Of a stretch of DNA of 64,000 bases, positions 53,969 to 63,121 are shown piece by piece (position 1 is the stretch's first letter; each line of letters starts with the position of its first letter). The notes below the pieces were generated by a model. The model saw only the letters and a program-made list of their open reading frames with translations, was not told the DNA's origin and did no database searches. Source of the DNA: BOG-908 sp963751795 (lineage in GTDB: Bacteria; Pseudomonadota; Alphaproteobacteria; Acetobacterales; Acetobacteraceae); contig CAVVVI010000004.1 in NCBI GenBank assembly GCA_963751795.1, positions 62,001 through 126,000 of the forward strand, given 5' to 3'. A program made the translations under genes and the position numbers.

Positions 53969-55509
53969 TGGCCGGCACCGCGCCGCTCGGCCTGCTCTCG
54001 CCGCGCGTGCTGCCGGAAGACAAGCCGCAGCCGATCGGCGTGACGATGATGCTGGGGATCGCCGGCGTCATCCTGGCCGCCATGCTCGCCTCGCTGGATC
54101 AGCGCCTCTCCACCGCCGCCATCGCCGACCTGCTGGGCGGGTTGGGCTACGGGCGCGATGAGGGCTCGTGGGTAACGACCGCCTACGCCATCGGCAACAT
54201 CGCCGTGGTGCCGATGACGCCGTGGCTGGCACAGATCCTCTCGCCCCGCCGCCTGGCTGCCGCCGAGATTGCGCTGTTCGTGGTCGCTTCGGCGGCCTGC
54301 CCGGCGGCATCGAGCTACCACGGGGTGATCACGCTGCGGTTGCTGCAAGGGCTGGGGGAGGGCGGCCTGGTGCCGCTGATGCTGTTGACGCTGCTGCAGG
54401 CCACCTCGCCCCGTCAGCGCCCGGCGGGCTTCGCCGTGTATGCGGTGGTGAGCACGCTGGTGCCGCTGGTGGCCGACGCGTTGGCCGGGGTCGCCACCGA
54501 CCTGTTCACCTGGCAGTCGCTGTTCTGGTTCAGCGCCGCGCTGGGCCCGGCGGCGCTGTTTTTGGTGCTGGCCTATCTGCCGAAAAAGCCGCCGCGATGG
54601 GCAAAATTCGTCCATGTGGATTATTTCGGCCTGGCCAGCCTGGTCGCCTTCTGCTGCCTGCTGGTGACCGCGCTGAGCCAGGGCCAGCGGCTGGACTGGT
54701 TCGACAGCCGGCTGATCGTGGCCCTGTTCGCAGGTGCCGCCGTGGCGCTGCTGGCCTTCCTGGTGAGCGAGTATGTCGGGCCGCACCCGCTGCTCGACCT
54801 CGGGTTGTTCAGGCGGCGCAACTTCACGATCGGCCTGGCCCTGGTGGTGGTGTTCAACATCGGCCTGCTGGGCGCCACCTATATCGAGCCGGCGACGCAG
54901 ACGCTGATCCGCGCGCTCAAGCCGATCCAGATCGGCCAGCTGCTGCTGCTCCTGGCGATACCGCAACTGCTGGTGGCACCGATCGCCGCCCTGCTGATGG
55001 CCGTGCTGGATGCGCGGCTGCTGGTGGCTGCCGGCTTCGCCATGGGGTCGCTCGGCGCTTATCTGTGCACCTACGTGACGTCGGTGTGGGCCGGTGCGGA
55101 CTTCCTCGCGCCGTTGCTGCTGCAGGCCTGCGGCTGGCCGCTTGCTTTCACGCCGCTGGTGTTCCTCACCACCTCGGTGCTGCAGCCGGAGGATGCGCTG
55201 ACCGGCGGCACCATCTTCAACATCGTGCGCACGCTGGCGATTTCTGCCGGCCCGGCGCTGATCCAGGCGGTCATCACCGTGCGCGAGCGGGTGCATTCCA
55301 ACATGCTGGTGCAGCATCTGGTGGAGGGCACCGGCGCCACCGACCGGCTGCTGGCCAGCGCGGGCCGCCCCGGGCTGGCGCAGGCGGCGCGGGTGCAGGC
55401 CAACGTGCTGGCGTTCGCCGATGCGTTCGGCGTGGTGGCGGTGGTTCTGCTGCTGGGCGTGGTGCTGGTGCTGTTCCAGACCGAGGCGCCGGTCACCCGC
55501 CGGGCCTAG
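53968..55509 (+). CDS. MFS pump, DHA2/EmrB-like
   Basis: 513 residues, about 14 membrane segments. AAMLASLDQRLSTAAIADLL in TM1 gives the EmrB-type motif with Asp replaced context, YGRDEGSWVTTAYAIGNI near 65 and RLLQGLGEGGLVPL near 120. It couples proton entry to export through the adaptors and the TolC channel encoded divergently. The start is translationally coupled to adaptor 2. Substrate unknown; EmrAB-like systems handle hydrophobic acids and uncouplers. Confidence 0.92.
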   Translation: MAGTAPLGLLSPRVLPEDKPQPIGVTMMLGIAGVILAAMLASLDQRLSTAAIADLLGGLGYGRDEGSWVTTAYAIGNIAVVPMTPWLAQILSPRRLAAAEIALFVVASAACPAASSYHGVITLRLLQGLGEGGLVPLMLLTLLQATSPRQRPAGFAVYAVVSTLVPLVADALAGVATDLFTWQSLFWFSAALGPAALFLVLAYLPKKPPRWAKFVHVDYFGLASLVAFCCLLVTALSQGQRLDWFDSRLIVALFAGAAVALLAFLVSEYVGPHPLLDLGLFRRRNFTIGLALVVVFNIGLLGATYIEPATQTLIRALKPIQIGQLLLLLAIPQLLVAPIAALLMAVLDARLLVAAGFAMGSLGAYLCTYVTSVWAGADFLAPLLLQACGWPLAFTPLVFLTTSVLQPEDALTGGTIFNIVRTLAISAGPALIQAVITVRERVHSNMLVQHLVEGTGATDRLLASAGRPGLAQAARVQANVLAFADAFGVVAVVLLLGVVLVLFQTEAPVTRRA

Positions 55510-55603
55510 CAGGGGCGCGGCGCCGTCGAAGGATTGTCATTGGACGGGTGCGCTGCGGCCGCGGAGGAATGGCCGCGCTGCGCACTGGAAAAGGCCACCT
55601 GCC

Positions 55604-58552
55604 ATGATGTTCGGATCCTCGTCCCGATGCTGCGGCACGCTGGCCGCGGCCATCGTCGGCCTGCTCGCCGCCACCCAGGCCGGCGCGCAGCCCGCGGCCG
55701 GCGCGCCGATCCTGCTGCCCTCGGGCCAGGCGATCACGCCCACCGCGGCGCCCGGCTCGGTGTGGCAGGATCTCAACCCCGGCCTGCCCGATCACCCGCG
55801 CTACCGCGCCGGCCAGGCGATCAAGACCGCGGTCAGCCCCGATGGCGCCACGCTGCTGGTGCTGACCAGCGGCTTCAACAACCTCGACTACGCCACCAGC
55901 CCTAATCTCGGCGGCTTCGAGCCTTCCGCCTCCAACGAATACGTCTTCGTCTATGACCTGACCGGCGAGGCTGCCGCTCACCCGAAGCTGCGGCAGGTAA
56001 TCCCCATCGCCGACACCTTCGAGGGCCTGGCCTTCGCGCCGGACGGCAGCAGCTTCTACGTCTCGGGTGGCGCCGACGATGCCGTCTATGCCTATGGGCT
56101 GAAGGGCGCCGGCTGGGCGCTGGCCGCCACCATTCCGCTGGGCCACACGCCCACGGCCGCGCAGGCCAAGCTGTCCGGCGGCGCGAATGCCGGCGGGCTG
56201 GGCTTCTTCCAGGGGCCCTCGGCCGCAGGCCTCGCCGTCTCGGCCGATGGCGGCACGCTGGCGGTGGCCAACATCTACAACCAGTCGGTCAGCCTGGTCA
56301 GCACCGCCGCCCACACCGTGACCGCGGAATACGATCTGCGGCCATTCCATACCTCGGGCGCTGCCGGGCAGGGCGTGGCCGGCGGCGAGACGCCGTTTGC
56401 GGTGGCCATCGCCGGCAACACGCGGCTCTACGTCTCCTCGATCCGCGACCGCGAGGTGGTCGTGCTCGACATCACCGGCGGGGTGCCGAAATTCCTCGCC
56501 CGCATCCCGATGGACGGCAGCCCGAACAGCCTGGCGTTCGACGACCCGGCCAGACCGGCCAGGCTGTACGTGGCGCAGGACAACGCCGATGCGGTGGCGG
56601 TGATCGACCTGGCGACCAATCGGGTGATCGAGCGCATCGACGCCATCGCCCCGCCCGGGCTGCTGCCGGCCGGCCACCGCTACACCGGTGCCGGCACCAA
56701 CAACCTGGCCGTGGCCCCGGGCGGGCACGTGCTGTACGTGACCAATGGCGGGCAGAACGCGGTGGCCGCCGTGGCGCTGGACGGGCCCGCGCCGCATCAC
56801 GTGACGGGCCTGATCCCCACCGGCTGGTCGCCGCAGGCCGTCAGCACGAGCCGGGATGGCGGCGTGCTCTACATCGCCAACGCCAAGGGCCTGGCCGGCC
56901 CCAATCCCGGCCATCTGAGCGGCTCGATCGCCATGGTGCAGGGCAGCGCGCCGGGCGCGGCCGAGCGGGCGGCCGCATCCGACCAGTATGTGCTGCAGCT
57001 GGAGAAAGGCGGCCTGCTCAGTATGAAGGTGCCGCAAGCCGCAGCGCTGGCCTCGCTGACGGCGCAGGTGGCGCGCAACAACCACTACGGCGCGTCGCAG
57101 GACGCAGCTTCGCAGGCGCGCATGATGGCGGCGCTGGCCGACAGGATCAGCCACGTCATCTACATCATCAAGGAGAACCGCACCTTCGATCAGGTGCTCG
57201 GCGATCTGCACAACGGCGCCAATGCCGATCCCGCGCTGGCCATCTTCGGCCGCCGCATCACGCCCAATCTGCACCAAGCGGCCGAAGGGTTCGTCACGCT
57301 GGACAATTTCTTCGACGCCGGCGCGGTCAGCGGCAATGGCTGGGCGTGGAGCACGGCGGCGCGCGAGACCGACCTCGGCGCCAAGCAGATCCCGCTGAAC
57401 TACGCGAGCAGCCCGCAGCCGAACGCGATCAACCGGGGCACCCGCGGCGCCCCGTACAACGCCGAGGGGCAGAATAACGGCGTCGATGTCGGCATCCCCA
57501 CCACCGAAGCGCGGCAAGCCGCCCAGCCGGCCTACGGGCAGATTACCGGCGCATTTCCTGGTGGCACCGCCAACTTCTTTCCCGGCACCCATAACGACGC
57601 AGCACCCGACGGGCCGGATGGCGAGGCGCAGGCCGGCTATCTGTGGGACAGCGCGCTGCGTGCGGGGCTGAGCGTGCGCAACTACGGCGACTTCGTCGAT
57701 CTCGGTGGCAGCTATGCATTCACTGCGGCGCCCTATGCCGATAATCGCGTGCAGGCGTATGCGACAAATCCGACGCTGCTGCCGCGGACCGACAGCTACT
57801 TCCGCGGCTTCGACAACAGCTACCCCGATCTATGGCGCGTGGCCGAGTGGCAGCGTGAGTTCCGGCAATACGTCATCAACGGCGACCTGCCCGGCCTGAC
57901 GCTGCTGCGCCTGGCGCACGACCACATGGGCGACTTCGATGCTGCCGGCAGCAAGCGGACGAAGCTGGACCTCCCCGAAGCCCAGCAGGCCGACAACGAC
58001 CTCGCCGTGGGCAAGGTGCTCGAAACGCTGGCCGGCAGCCCGTATGCGGGCAACACGCTGGTATTCGTGCTGGAAGACGACGCCCAGGACGGCCCGGACC
58101 ACGTGGATGCGCACCGCAGCACCGCCTACGTGGTGGGGCCGTATGTGAGGCAGCATGCGGTGATCCGCACGCGCTACACGACCGTGAACGTGATCCGCAC
58201 CATCGAGGACATCCTGCGGATCGACCATCTCAACATCAACGATGCCCATGCCCAGCCGATGGCCGATGTGTTCGACCTCGGCCAGACGAGCTGGCAATTC
58301 ACCGCGGTAGCATCGCCGTTCCTGCGCGGCACGGCGGATGCGCTGCCAGGCATCCGGTTCGCCGACGGCGAGCCCGCAATCCCGGTGCGCCTGGCTGCAT
58401 GGTGGGCCAGGCAGACGAACGGCTTTGACTGGTCCAGCGAAGATCGTGTGCCGGCCACGCTGTTCAACCACATCATCTGGACGGGGTTCAGGGGTGCCGC
58501 GCCCTATCCAACGGGCCGAGGCGTTGGTTTTCGAGCCCGGCAGCAACGATGA
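55604..58552 (+). CDS. Secreted beta-propeller/phosphoesterase fusion (acid phosphatase/phospholipase C-like)
   Basis: 982 residues. Signal peptide 1-28 (AAAIVGLLAATQAGAQ). Residues about 45-480 are YVTN/NHL-like beta-propeller repeats (LAVSADGGTLAVANIYNQSV, NLAVAPGGHVLYVTNGGQNA). Residues about 510-950 are a phosphoesterase domain: VIYIIKENRTFDQVLGDLHN near 525 (the metal ligand and nucleophile region), TLDNFFDAGAVSGNGWAWS near 565 and VLEDDAQDGPDHVDAHRST near 825. Such proteins hydrolyse phosphoesters outside the cytoplasm. ATG 55604, followed by a second ATG codon. Monocistronic from spacing. Confidence 0.88.
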   Translation: MMFGSSSRCCGTLAAAIVGLLAATQAGAQPAAGAPILLPSGQAITPTAAPGSVWQDLNPGLPDHPRYRAGQAIKTAVSPDGATLLVLTSGFNNLDYATSPNLGGFEPSASNEYVFVYDLTGEAAAHPKLRQVIPIADTFEGLAFAPDGSSFYVSGGADDAVYAYGLKGAGWALAATIPLGHTPTAAQAKLSGGANAGGLGFFQGPSAAGLAVSADGGTLAVANIYNQSVSLVSTAAHTVTAEYDLRPFHTSGAAGQGVAGGETPFAVAIAGNTRLYVSSIRDREVVVLDITGGVPKFLARIPMDGSPNSLAFDDPARPARLYVAQDNADAVAVIDLATNRVIERIDAIAPPGLLPAGHRYTGAGTNNLAVAPGGHVLYVTNGGQNAVAAVALDGPAPHHVTGLIPTGWSPQAVSTSRDGGVLYIANAKGLAGPNPGHLSGSIAMVQGSAPGAAERAAASDQYVLQLEKGGLLSMKVPQAAALASLTAQVARNNHYGASQDAASQARMMAALADRISHVIYIIKENRTFDQVLGDLHNGANADPALAIFGRRITPNLHQAAEGFVTLDNFFDAGAVSGNGWAWSTAARETDLGAKQIPLNYASSPQPNAINRGTRGAPYNAEGQNNGVDVGIPTTEARQAAQPAYGQITGAFPGGTANFFPGTHNDAAPDGPDGEAQAGYLWDSALRAGLSVRNYGDFVDLGGSYAFTAAPYADNRVQAYATNPTLLPRTDSYFRGFDNSYPDLWRVAEWQREFRQYVINGDLPGLTLLRLAHDHMGDFDAAGSKRTKLDLPEAQQADNDLAVGKVLETLAGSPYAGNTLVFVLEDDAQDGPDHVDAHRSTAYVVGPYVRQHAVIRTRYTTVNVIRTIEDILRIDHLNINDAHAQPMADVFDLGQTSWQFTAVASPFLRGTADALPGIRFADGEPAIPVRLAAWWARQTNGFDWSSEDRVPATLFNHIIWTGFRGAAPYPTGRGVGFRARQQR

Positions 58553-58899
58553 GTTTCAGGCCGCGGCGACGCCGGGTACCGATGGTTTAGGTGAGCCACT
58601 TGCCACGCGCGATCTGGCGTCCGACAGGCCTGCCACTCTCGCGCGCAGGCGCGGGCTGTGTTGGACTACTCTGCAGTGTGCACAACAAAGATGTTGCAAC
58701 CCGCAGTATGCGCCGCGCGGTTTGGTCACGGGCTCTTGCGCCATGTCCCGCGCAGCGGACTCTCAAAAAATATCCAGCATGCCCGAACATGTTTGTCAAA
58801 GTTTTGATTGTTATCGGTGACGTCTAATGCCGACGCTTTTCGCCTGTGGATTTTGACGTAGGTTGGTGAACGCGCCCACACACTGCGCTAATCTACGCC
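58553..58899. other. 347-bp intergenic region, relatively AT-rich at its right end
   Basis: No supported gene; short open frames here are extensions of neighbours. From about 58768 the sequence becomes AT-rich for this genome (AAAAAATATCC, GTTTGTCAAAGTTTTGATTG), with an 8-bp palindrome AACATGTT at 58786-58793 and an FNR-like sequence at 58804-58817. This is probably the promoter and operator region for the small gene at 58900 and the CRP/FNR gene after it. Confidence 0.55.
58804..58817. promoter_or_regulatory. FNR/FixK-like operator candidate
   Basis: TTGAT-TGTT-ATCGG matches 8 of 10 defined positions of the FNR-family consensus TTGAT-N4-ATCAA. It lies 83 bp before the small gene at 58900 and about 460 bp before a CRP/FNR-type regulator gene, so autoregulation is possible. 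Confidence 0.4.
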
Positions 58900-59169
58900 A
58901 TGGTACTGTCTCCGGACCCGCAGGGCGAGGCGGCCTTGCTGTTGTGCGAAGGTCTTTTCCAGCTGCTGCTGGAAACAGACATCGTCACCAAGGACAACGT
59001 GCTGCACGCCATCGAAGATATTATTGCCGCCAGGCAGGCAAACCCTGGCGCGACGGGTGATGATTGCGTTAGCATCGCAACGATCGGGGTGCTGCGCGCC
59101 ATCGGCGTCAGTCTGGCGGCAACGCCGGCCGGCACGTCAGCGTCCCGCAGGCCGGCGGAGGCCGGCTGA
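58900..59169 (+). CDS. 89-residue hypothetical protein
   Basis: Begins with ATG 58900 and reads MVLSPDPQGEAALLLCEGLF, then LLLETDIVTKDNVLHAIEDI and an Ala/Ile-rich helix. Predicted all-helical, soluble, acidic. No family recognised. It lies 108 bp upstream of the CRP/FNR-type gene, same strand, behind the AT-rich presumptive promoter. There is no strong ribosome site (CTAATCTACGCC precedes the ATG). Confidence 0.55.
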   Translation: MVLSPDPQGEAALLLCEGLFQLLLETDIVTKDNVLHAIEDIIAARQANPGATGDDCVSIATIGVLRAIGVSLAATPAGTSASRRPAEAG

Positions 59170-59277
59170 TCGTGCCATGCAAGGCGACGTGTCGAAGCGC
59201 CAAACACCACGCCGGGTCGCGGCGGAGGACAGGCAAGGAAAGGTCGAGACGCAGTAGGCAAGGATGTCTGGAGGCGG

Positions 59278-60126
59278 GTGTTGGAGCAAAGGGATACACG
59301 GCGAACCCAATTTAGGCTGACCGATGCAGGCGGCAACCCGCTGGCCCGCAAGCTCTCCAACTTCATGCAGTTCTCGCCAGCCGACCTTAAGGTGCTCGAC
59401 GATCTGCTGCCCAGCGAGGAGGCGTTTGCCGCCGACACGGACATCGTCTCCGAGGCGATGATCCCGCGTTCCGCCTTTGTGATGCTGCAGGGCATGGCCG
59501 TGCGCTACCGGGCGCTGGCCGATGGGGGGCGGCAGATCATGACCTTTCTGATCCCCGGCGACATCTGCGACATTCACATCTTCCTGGCGCAGGCAATGGA
59601 TCACTCCATCGGCACGATCACGCCGGTGCGCCTCGCACCGATTTCGCGCGAGATGATCGTCTCCACCGTGGCCACACACCCGCGTATTGCAGCCGCCCTG
59701 TGGTGGAGCTCGATGCAGGAGGAGGCGATGCTGCGTGAGCGCATTGTGTCGCTCGGCCGCCGCGATGCGCGCGGGCGGCTGGCCTATCTGCTGTGCGAGC
59801 TGCTGTGGCGCCATGCGGCGGTGGGGCTGGCCCACGGCACCGCGATGCGCCTGCCGCTGACACAAACCGAACTGGGCGACGCACTCGGCCTGACGCCCGT
59901 GCATGTGAACCGCGTGCTGAAGGATTTTCGCGAGCGACGCCTTCTCACCATCGATCATGGCCTGCTCACGATCATCGATATCGACCAACTCAAGCATATC
60001 GCCGACTTCACGCCCGGCTACCTGAGGTTGCAGTCTGCATCCGCAGAGATGACCAATTTTTTCGATCGGCTGGAAAGCCAGCAGGATGCAGCCAACATCC
60101 GGTCGAGCCACGGCCACAGGTGCTGA
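59278..60126 (+). CDS. CRP/FNR-family transcription regulator
   Basis: 282 residues. Cyclic-nucleotide-binding-like domain about 45-160 (FVMLQGMAVRYRALADGGRQ, FLIPGDICDIH), dimerisation helix, and a winged helix near 193-225 (LTQTELGDALGLTPVHVNRV). The recognition helix has the HVNRVLK pattern typical of this family. No Cys cluster as in FNR, so it is more like FixK or related one-component sensors. GTG at 59278, directly followed by TTG. An extra 40-residue N-terminal arm and a 40-residue C-terminal tail extend the core. Confidence 0.88.
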   Translation: MLEQRDTRRTQFRLTDAGGNPLARKLSNFMQFSPADLKVLDDLLPSEEAFAADTDIVSEAMIPRSAFVMLQGMAVRYRALADGGRQIMTFLIPGDICDIHIFLAQAMDHSIGTITPVRLAPISREMIVSTVATHPRIAAALWWSSMQEEAMLRERIVSLGRRDARGRLAYLLCELLWRHAAVGLAHGTAMRLPLTQTELGDALGLTPVHVNRVLKDFRERRLLTIDHGLLTIIDIDQLKHIADFTPGYLRLQSASAEMTNFFDRLESQQDAANIRSSHGHRC

Positions 60127-60248
60127 ATTCCGCATCAACCTGCCTGGGGCAATTGCATCAGTCAGCGTGGCAAGCAGGAAAAAACCGGTCGCGTCATCAC
60201 GATGTGATGTTGCCCGATGCGGGCCCGCCATGAATGTGCGCTGGCCTA

Positions 60249-60302
60249 ACCTGGATTATATGCCGTTCTGTATTAAAGATTTAGTCGTTGCTGATTACGC
60301 AT
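60249..60302 (+). promoter_or_regulatory. AT-rich presumptive promoter region before the LuxR-type gene
   Basis: ATTATATGCC and TGTATTAAAGATTTAG give several possible -10 elements (TATATG, TATTAA) in an otherwise GC-rich sequence, 57-110 bp before the GTG start. No clear -35 element is paired, so the exact promoter is not called. Confidence 0.35.
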
Positions 60303-60358
60303 AGCCTTGCGCGCATCGTCAGGGCGCGCTGCGGCGTGACTCTCAGGGAGAAGGCATC

Positions 60359-61612
60359 GTGGGTCTCAGCAAGACAACGGAACTGATCTTGACGGGCGAT
60401 ATCATCATCCCCGCACGAAGCCGGCCCCCCGGCCTCGCGGAGGAACCCGGCGCAGCCGAAGCAGGCATGCGCCGTCTCAACACGCCGGAGGATGTGGCCC
60501 GCCGCGTCAAGGCGATCTGCGCTTTCGTGCCAGCCTCCATCGTGGTTCTGGACCCAAGCCTGCGCATCATCGGCGCCAGCGCATCCTGGCTCGCCTGGCT
60601 CGGCCACAGCGCCGATGCCGTGATCGGGCGCGATATCACGTCCTTCCTGGATCAACCCACGCGTTCGTTGCTGCATGAACGGCCCGCTTTGGCCCCGCGC
60701 GGCTCCACCGGGGACGCGCAGCGGCACTGGGGTTTCCTGTCGCGGACGGGTGAGGCGGCCAAGGCCACGGTCTCGCTGTCGGCGTGTTCGGACGAGACGG
60801 GCCGGCTCGTGTTCACCACCTGCGTCGCCGTCGCCCATCCGCCGGCGGTCGAAGACGCCAACGCGCGCCGCCTGATCGAGCTGTCGCCGGTGCCGACCAT
60901 CCTGCGGCAGTTCGACGACCTGCTGATCAGCCACGCCAACCCGGCCTTCTACGCCCTGACGGGCTACCCTGCGGGCAAGCTCGCCGGCTGCGACGTCAAC
61001 GAGACCGGCATTTGGGAAAGCCGCACGCAGCGCCTCCGGATGGAGCACGAGCTGGCCCTGTCGGGCACGATCAAGCCGCAGGACGTGACCATCGTCACCG
61101 CGACAGGCGAGCGCCTCACCTGCCTCGTCTCGGCCGGGCTGGTCGAAATCGATGGCAAACGGCGGGGCGTGTTCATGTTCCAGGACGTGACGGAGCGGCG
61201 CCGCGACGAGGCGCAGTTGTTCGAGGCGATCCAGGCGGTGATGCAGGACAGCACCTGGTTCAGCCGCTCGGTGCTGGAAAAGCTCGCGACGTTGCGTTCG
61301 CCCGGCAAACCGGCCGGCCGCAACGCGGAGCTGGCCGACCTCACCCGGCGCGAGCGCGAGGTGCTGACCATGATCAGCGTGGGCCAGACCGATCTGGAGA
61401 TCGCCAGGAAGCTCGGGCTGACACGCTCCACCGTGCGCAACCATGTCGCCACGCTGTACAGCAAAATCGACGTGCACAGCCGCAGTGCGGCCATCGTCTG
61501 GGCCCGCGAACGCGGCATCAACCTGGCAGCCGACCGTGCCGAGCCCAGGCGCAACGGCCACGCTTTGCACGCTGGCGCCGCGCACCAGCAGCCGGGCCGC
61601 TACCCGGGGTAG
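60359..61612 (+). CDS. PAS-PAS-LuxR transcription regulator
   Basis: 417 residues. First PAS-like region about 55-160 (IVVLDPSLRIIGASASWLAW), second PAS about 165-285 (IELSPVPTILRQFDDLLISH, FYALTGYPAGKLAGCDVNET, ending in VFMFQDVTERRRDE), then a LuxR/GerE helix-turn-helix at about 327-380 (LTRREREVLTMISVGQTDLE, RSTVRNHVATLYSKI). No receiver or kinase domain, so it is a one-component sensor. GTG 60359 follows AGGGAGAAGG. The 232-bp gap before it contains an AT-rich stretch (TGGATTATATGCC, TGTATTAAAG) that probably includes its promoter. Confidence 0.88.
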   Translation: MGLSKTTELILTGDIIIPARSRPPGLAEEPGAAEAGMRRLNTPEDVARRVKAICAFVPASIVVLDPSLRIIGASASWLAWLGHSADAVIGRDITSFLDQPTRSLLHERPALAPRGSTGDAQRHWGFLSRTGEAAKATVSLSACSDETGRLVFTTCVAVAHPPAVEDANARRLIELSPVPTILRQFDDLLISHANPAFYALTGYPAGKLAGCDVNETGIWESRTQRLRMEHELALSGTIKPQDVTIVTATGERLTCLVSAGLVEIDGKRRGVFMFQDVTERRRDEAQLFEAIQAVMQDSTWFSRSVLEKLATLRSPGKPAGRNAELADLTRREREVLTMISVGQTDLEIARKLGLTRSTVRNHVATLYSKIDVHSRSAAIVWARERGINLAADRAEPRRNGHALHAGAAHQQPGRYPG

Positions 61613-61810
61613 CCCGGCTGCCGGGTGCTGCGGCCGCCAACGCCCTCCGGGCCGGTGACCGCCTTGCCGGAGGGGCGCGCCGGCCAAGGCGGCGGCCGCC
61701 TGCGCGCGCAGCCTTCATCGCCGGCGGGCCGCTGCTGCGGGCTTCGCGACGAGGCGGGTGAAGCTTTCCGCTCGCTTCCGCGTTACCCACCCAGCCAGAA
61801 GGAACATCCC

Positions 61811-62131
61811 ATGCGCCTCTTTCCGCTCGCTTTGCTGCTCGCCGTGCCGCTTGCCGCGGCCGCCCCACGCCCCGCCGGCGCCGTCGGTTGTTTCTCCGGC
61901 GCCGTCGCTGGCGGCGTTGCCGGCCATTACGCCGGCCACCATGGCCTGGTCGGCGCTGCGGCCGGCTGCGCCGTGGGCCACCACATGCACAAGGTGCAGA
62001 GAGAGCGCGAACGCGAGGAAGCGGCACGCCAGCACGCCGTCGATAGCCCCGAATACCGTGGCGATCCCGCACGTTCCGAGCAGGACGGCTACCGGGGCGA
62101 CAACCGCGACGCCGGCGACGCGCCACGCTGA
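61811..62131 (+). CDS. Exported glycine-zipper, His-rich small protein
   Basis: 106 residues. Signal peptide 1-24 (MRLFPLALLLAVPLAAAAPR). A glycine-zipper-like membrane or membrane-associated segment follows, GAVAGGVAGHYAGHHGLVGA, then AGCAVGHHMHKVQRERERE. The rest is a charged, disordered Arg/Glu/Asp tail. Two Cys and six His are concentrated in the zipper region. Similar to small proteins annotated glycine zipper 2TM or YmgG-like, function unknown. ATG 61811 is preceded by GAAGGAACATCCC. Confidence 0.7.
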   Translation: MRLFPLALLLAVPLAAAAPRPAGAVGCFSGAVAGGVAGHYAGHHGLVGAAAGCAVGHHMHKVQREREREEAARQHAVDSPEYRGDPARSEQDGYRGDNRDAGDAPR

Positions 62132-62215
62132 GCGGGCCCGGGCGGGGCGCGGCGTTCCGCGCAAGCTGAAGGTCTGACGTCCCCACCCGACCCCACGCCC
62201 ACACGGAGCGATCGC

Positions 62216-63109
62216 ATGCCCTACGATTTCGCCATCGCCGACGTGTTCACCGAGGCGGCGTTCGGCGGCAACCAGCTTGCCGTCGTTCTGGATGCGCAGG
62301 GCCTGTCCTCCGGGCAAATGCAGGCCATCGCACGCGAGTTCAATTTCTCGGAAACGACGTTCGTGCTGCCGCCCACCACGCCGGGGGCGAATTTCCAGCT
62401 TCGCATCTTCACGCCCCGGGTCGAGCTGCAATTTGCCGGGCACCCGACGGTGGGCACAGCTTCCGTCCTCGCCTCAGCCGGAACGCTGGGCCTGCAGAGC
62501 GGGCGCGGCCGCGTGGTGTTCGAGGAACGGGTGGGCCCGGTCGCCGTCGAAATCCGCATGGACGGCGCGGCACCCTGGTCACGCCTGACGGTGGAAGCCG
62601 CTCTCGAAATGCCGGGCGGCGAGCCGGGCCACGATGCCATTGAAGCAGTGCTGTCGGTGCCGGCCGGCGCGGTGGTGGAAAGCTACTATGGCGGCATCGC
62701 CAACCCGTTCTGCTTCGTGCGGCTGGCGAGCGAGGCGTTGGTCGATCGGGCAAGGCTCGACAAGGGCGCCTGGTCGCAGCATCTGGCCGCGGGCTGGGGC
62801 CCGCAGGTGTTTCTCTTCGCCGGCGATCCGGACCAGGGCCGCCTCTATGCACGCATGTTCGCGCCGGCCTTCGGCATCGAGGAGGACCCCGCCACCGGCT
62901 CCGGCGCCGCCATCCTGGCCGGCTGCATTGCCGCCCGCCGCCCCGAGGCCGATCTGGAGCTGACGCTCGACATCGCCCAGGGCGTGCTGATGGGCAGGCC
63001 CAGCCGGCTGGAAGCCTCCGCGGTCAAAAGCGGCGGCCGGGTGCGCAGCGTCAGCGTCGGCGGCGGCACGGTGGTGGTGGCCACCGGGCGGCTGAGCGTG
63101 CCGGACTGA
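62216..63109 (+). CDS. PhzF-family isomerase
   Basis: 297 residues. Two-domain PhzF/DapF-like fold. FGGNQLAVVLD near residue 17, the catalytic Glu in FNFSETTFVLPP near 46, GHPTVGTASVLA near 75 and EDPATGSGAAILAGCIAARR near 222 are the family's hallmarks. PhzF isomerises trans-2,3-dihydro-3-hydroxyanthranilate in phenazine synthesis, but no phenazine genes are near, so the substrate is unknown. The next gene starts 12 bp after its stop. Confidence 0.9.
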   Translation: MPYDFAIADVFTEAAFGGNQLAVVLDAQGLSSGQMQAIAREFNFSETTFVLPPTTPGANFQLRIFTPRVELQFAGHPTVGTASVLASAGTLGLQSGRGRVVFEERVGPVAVEIRMDGAAPWSRLTVEAALEMPGGEPGHDAIEAVLSVPAGAVVESYYGGIANPFCFVRLASEALVDRARLDKGAWSQHLAAGWGPQVFLFAGDPDQGRLYARMFAPAFGIEEDPATGSGAAILAGCIAARRPEADLELTLDIAQGVLMGRPSRLEASAVKSGGRVRSVSVGGGTVVVATGRLSVPD

Positions 63110-63121
63110 CGGGGGGGCGAC

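Noticed and set aside
55493..57592. 699-codon open frame opposite the phosphoesterase gene
   Set aside because: Composition is typical of antisense reading of GC-rich coding DNA; the plus-strand protein has clear domains and a signal peptide.
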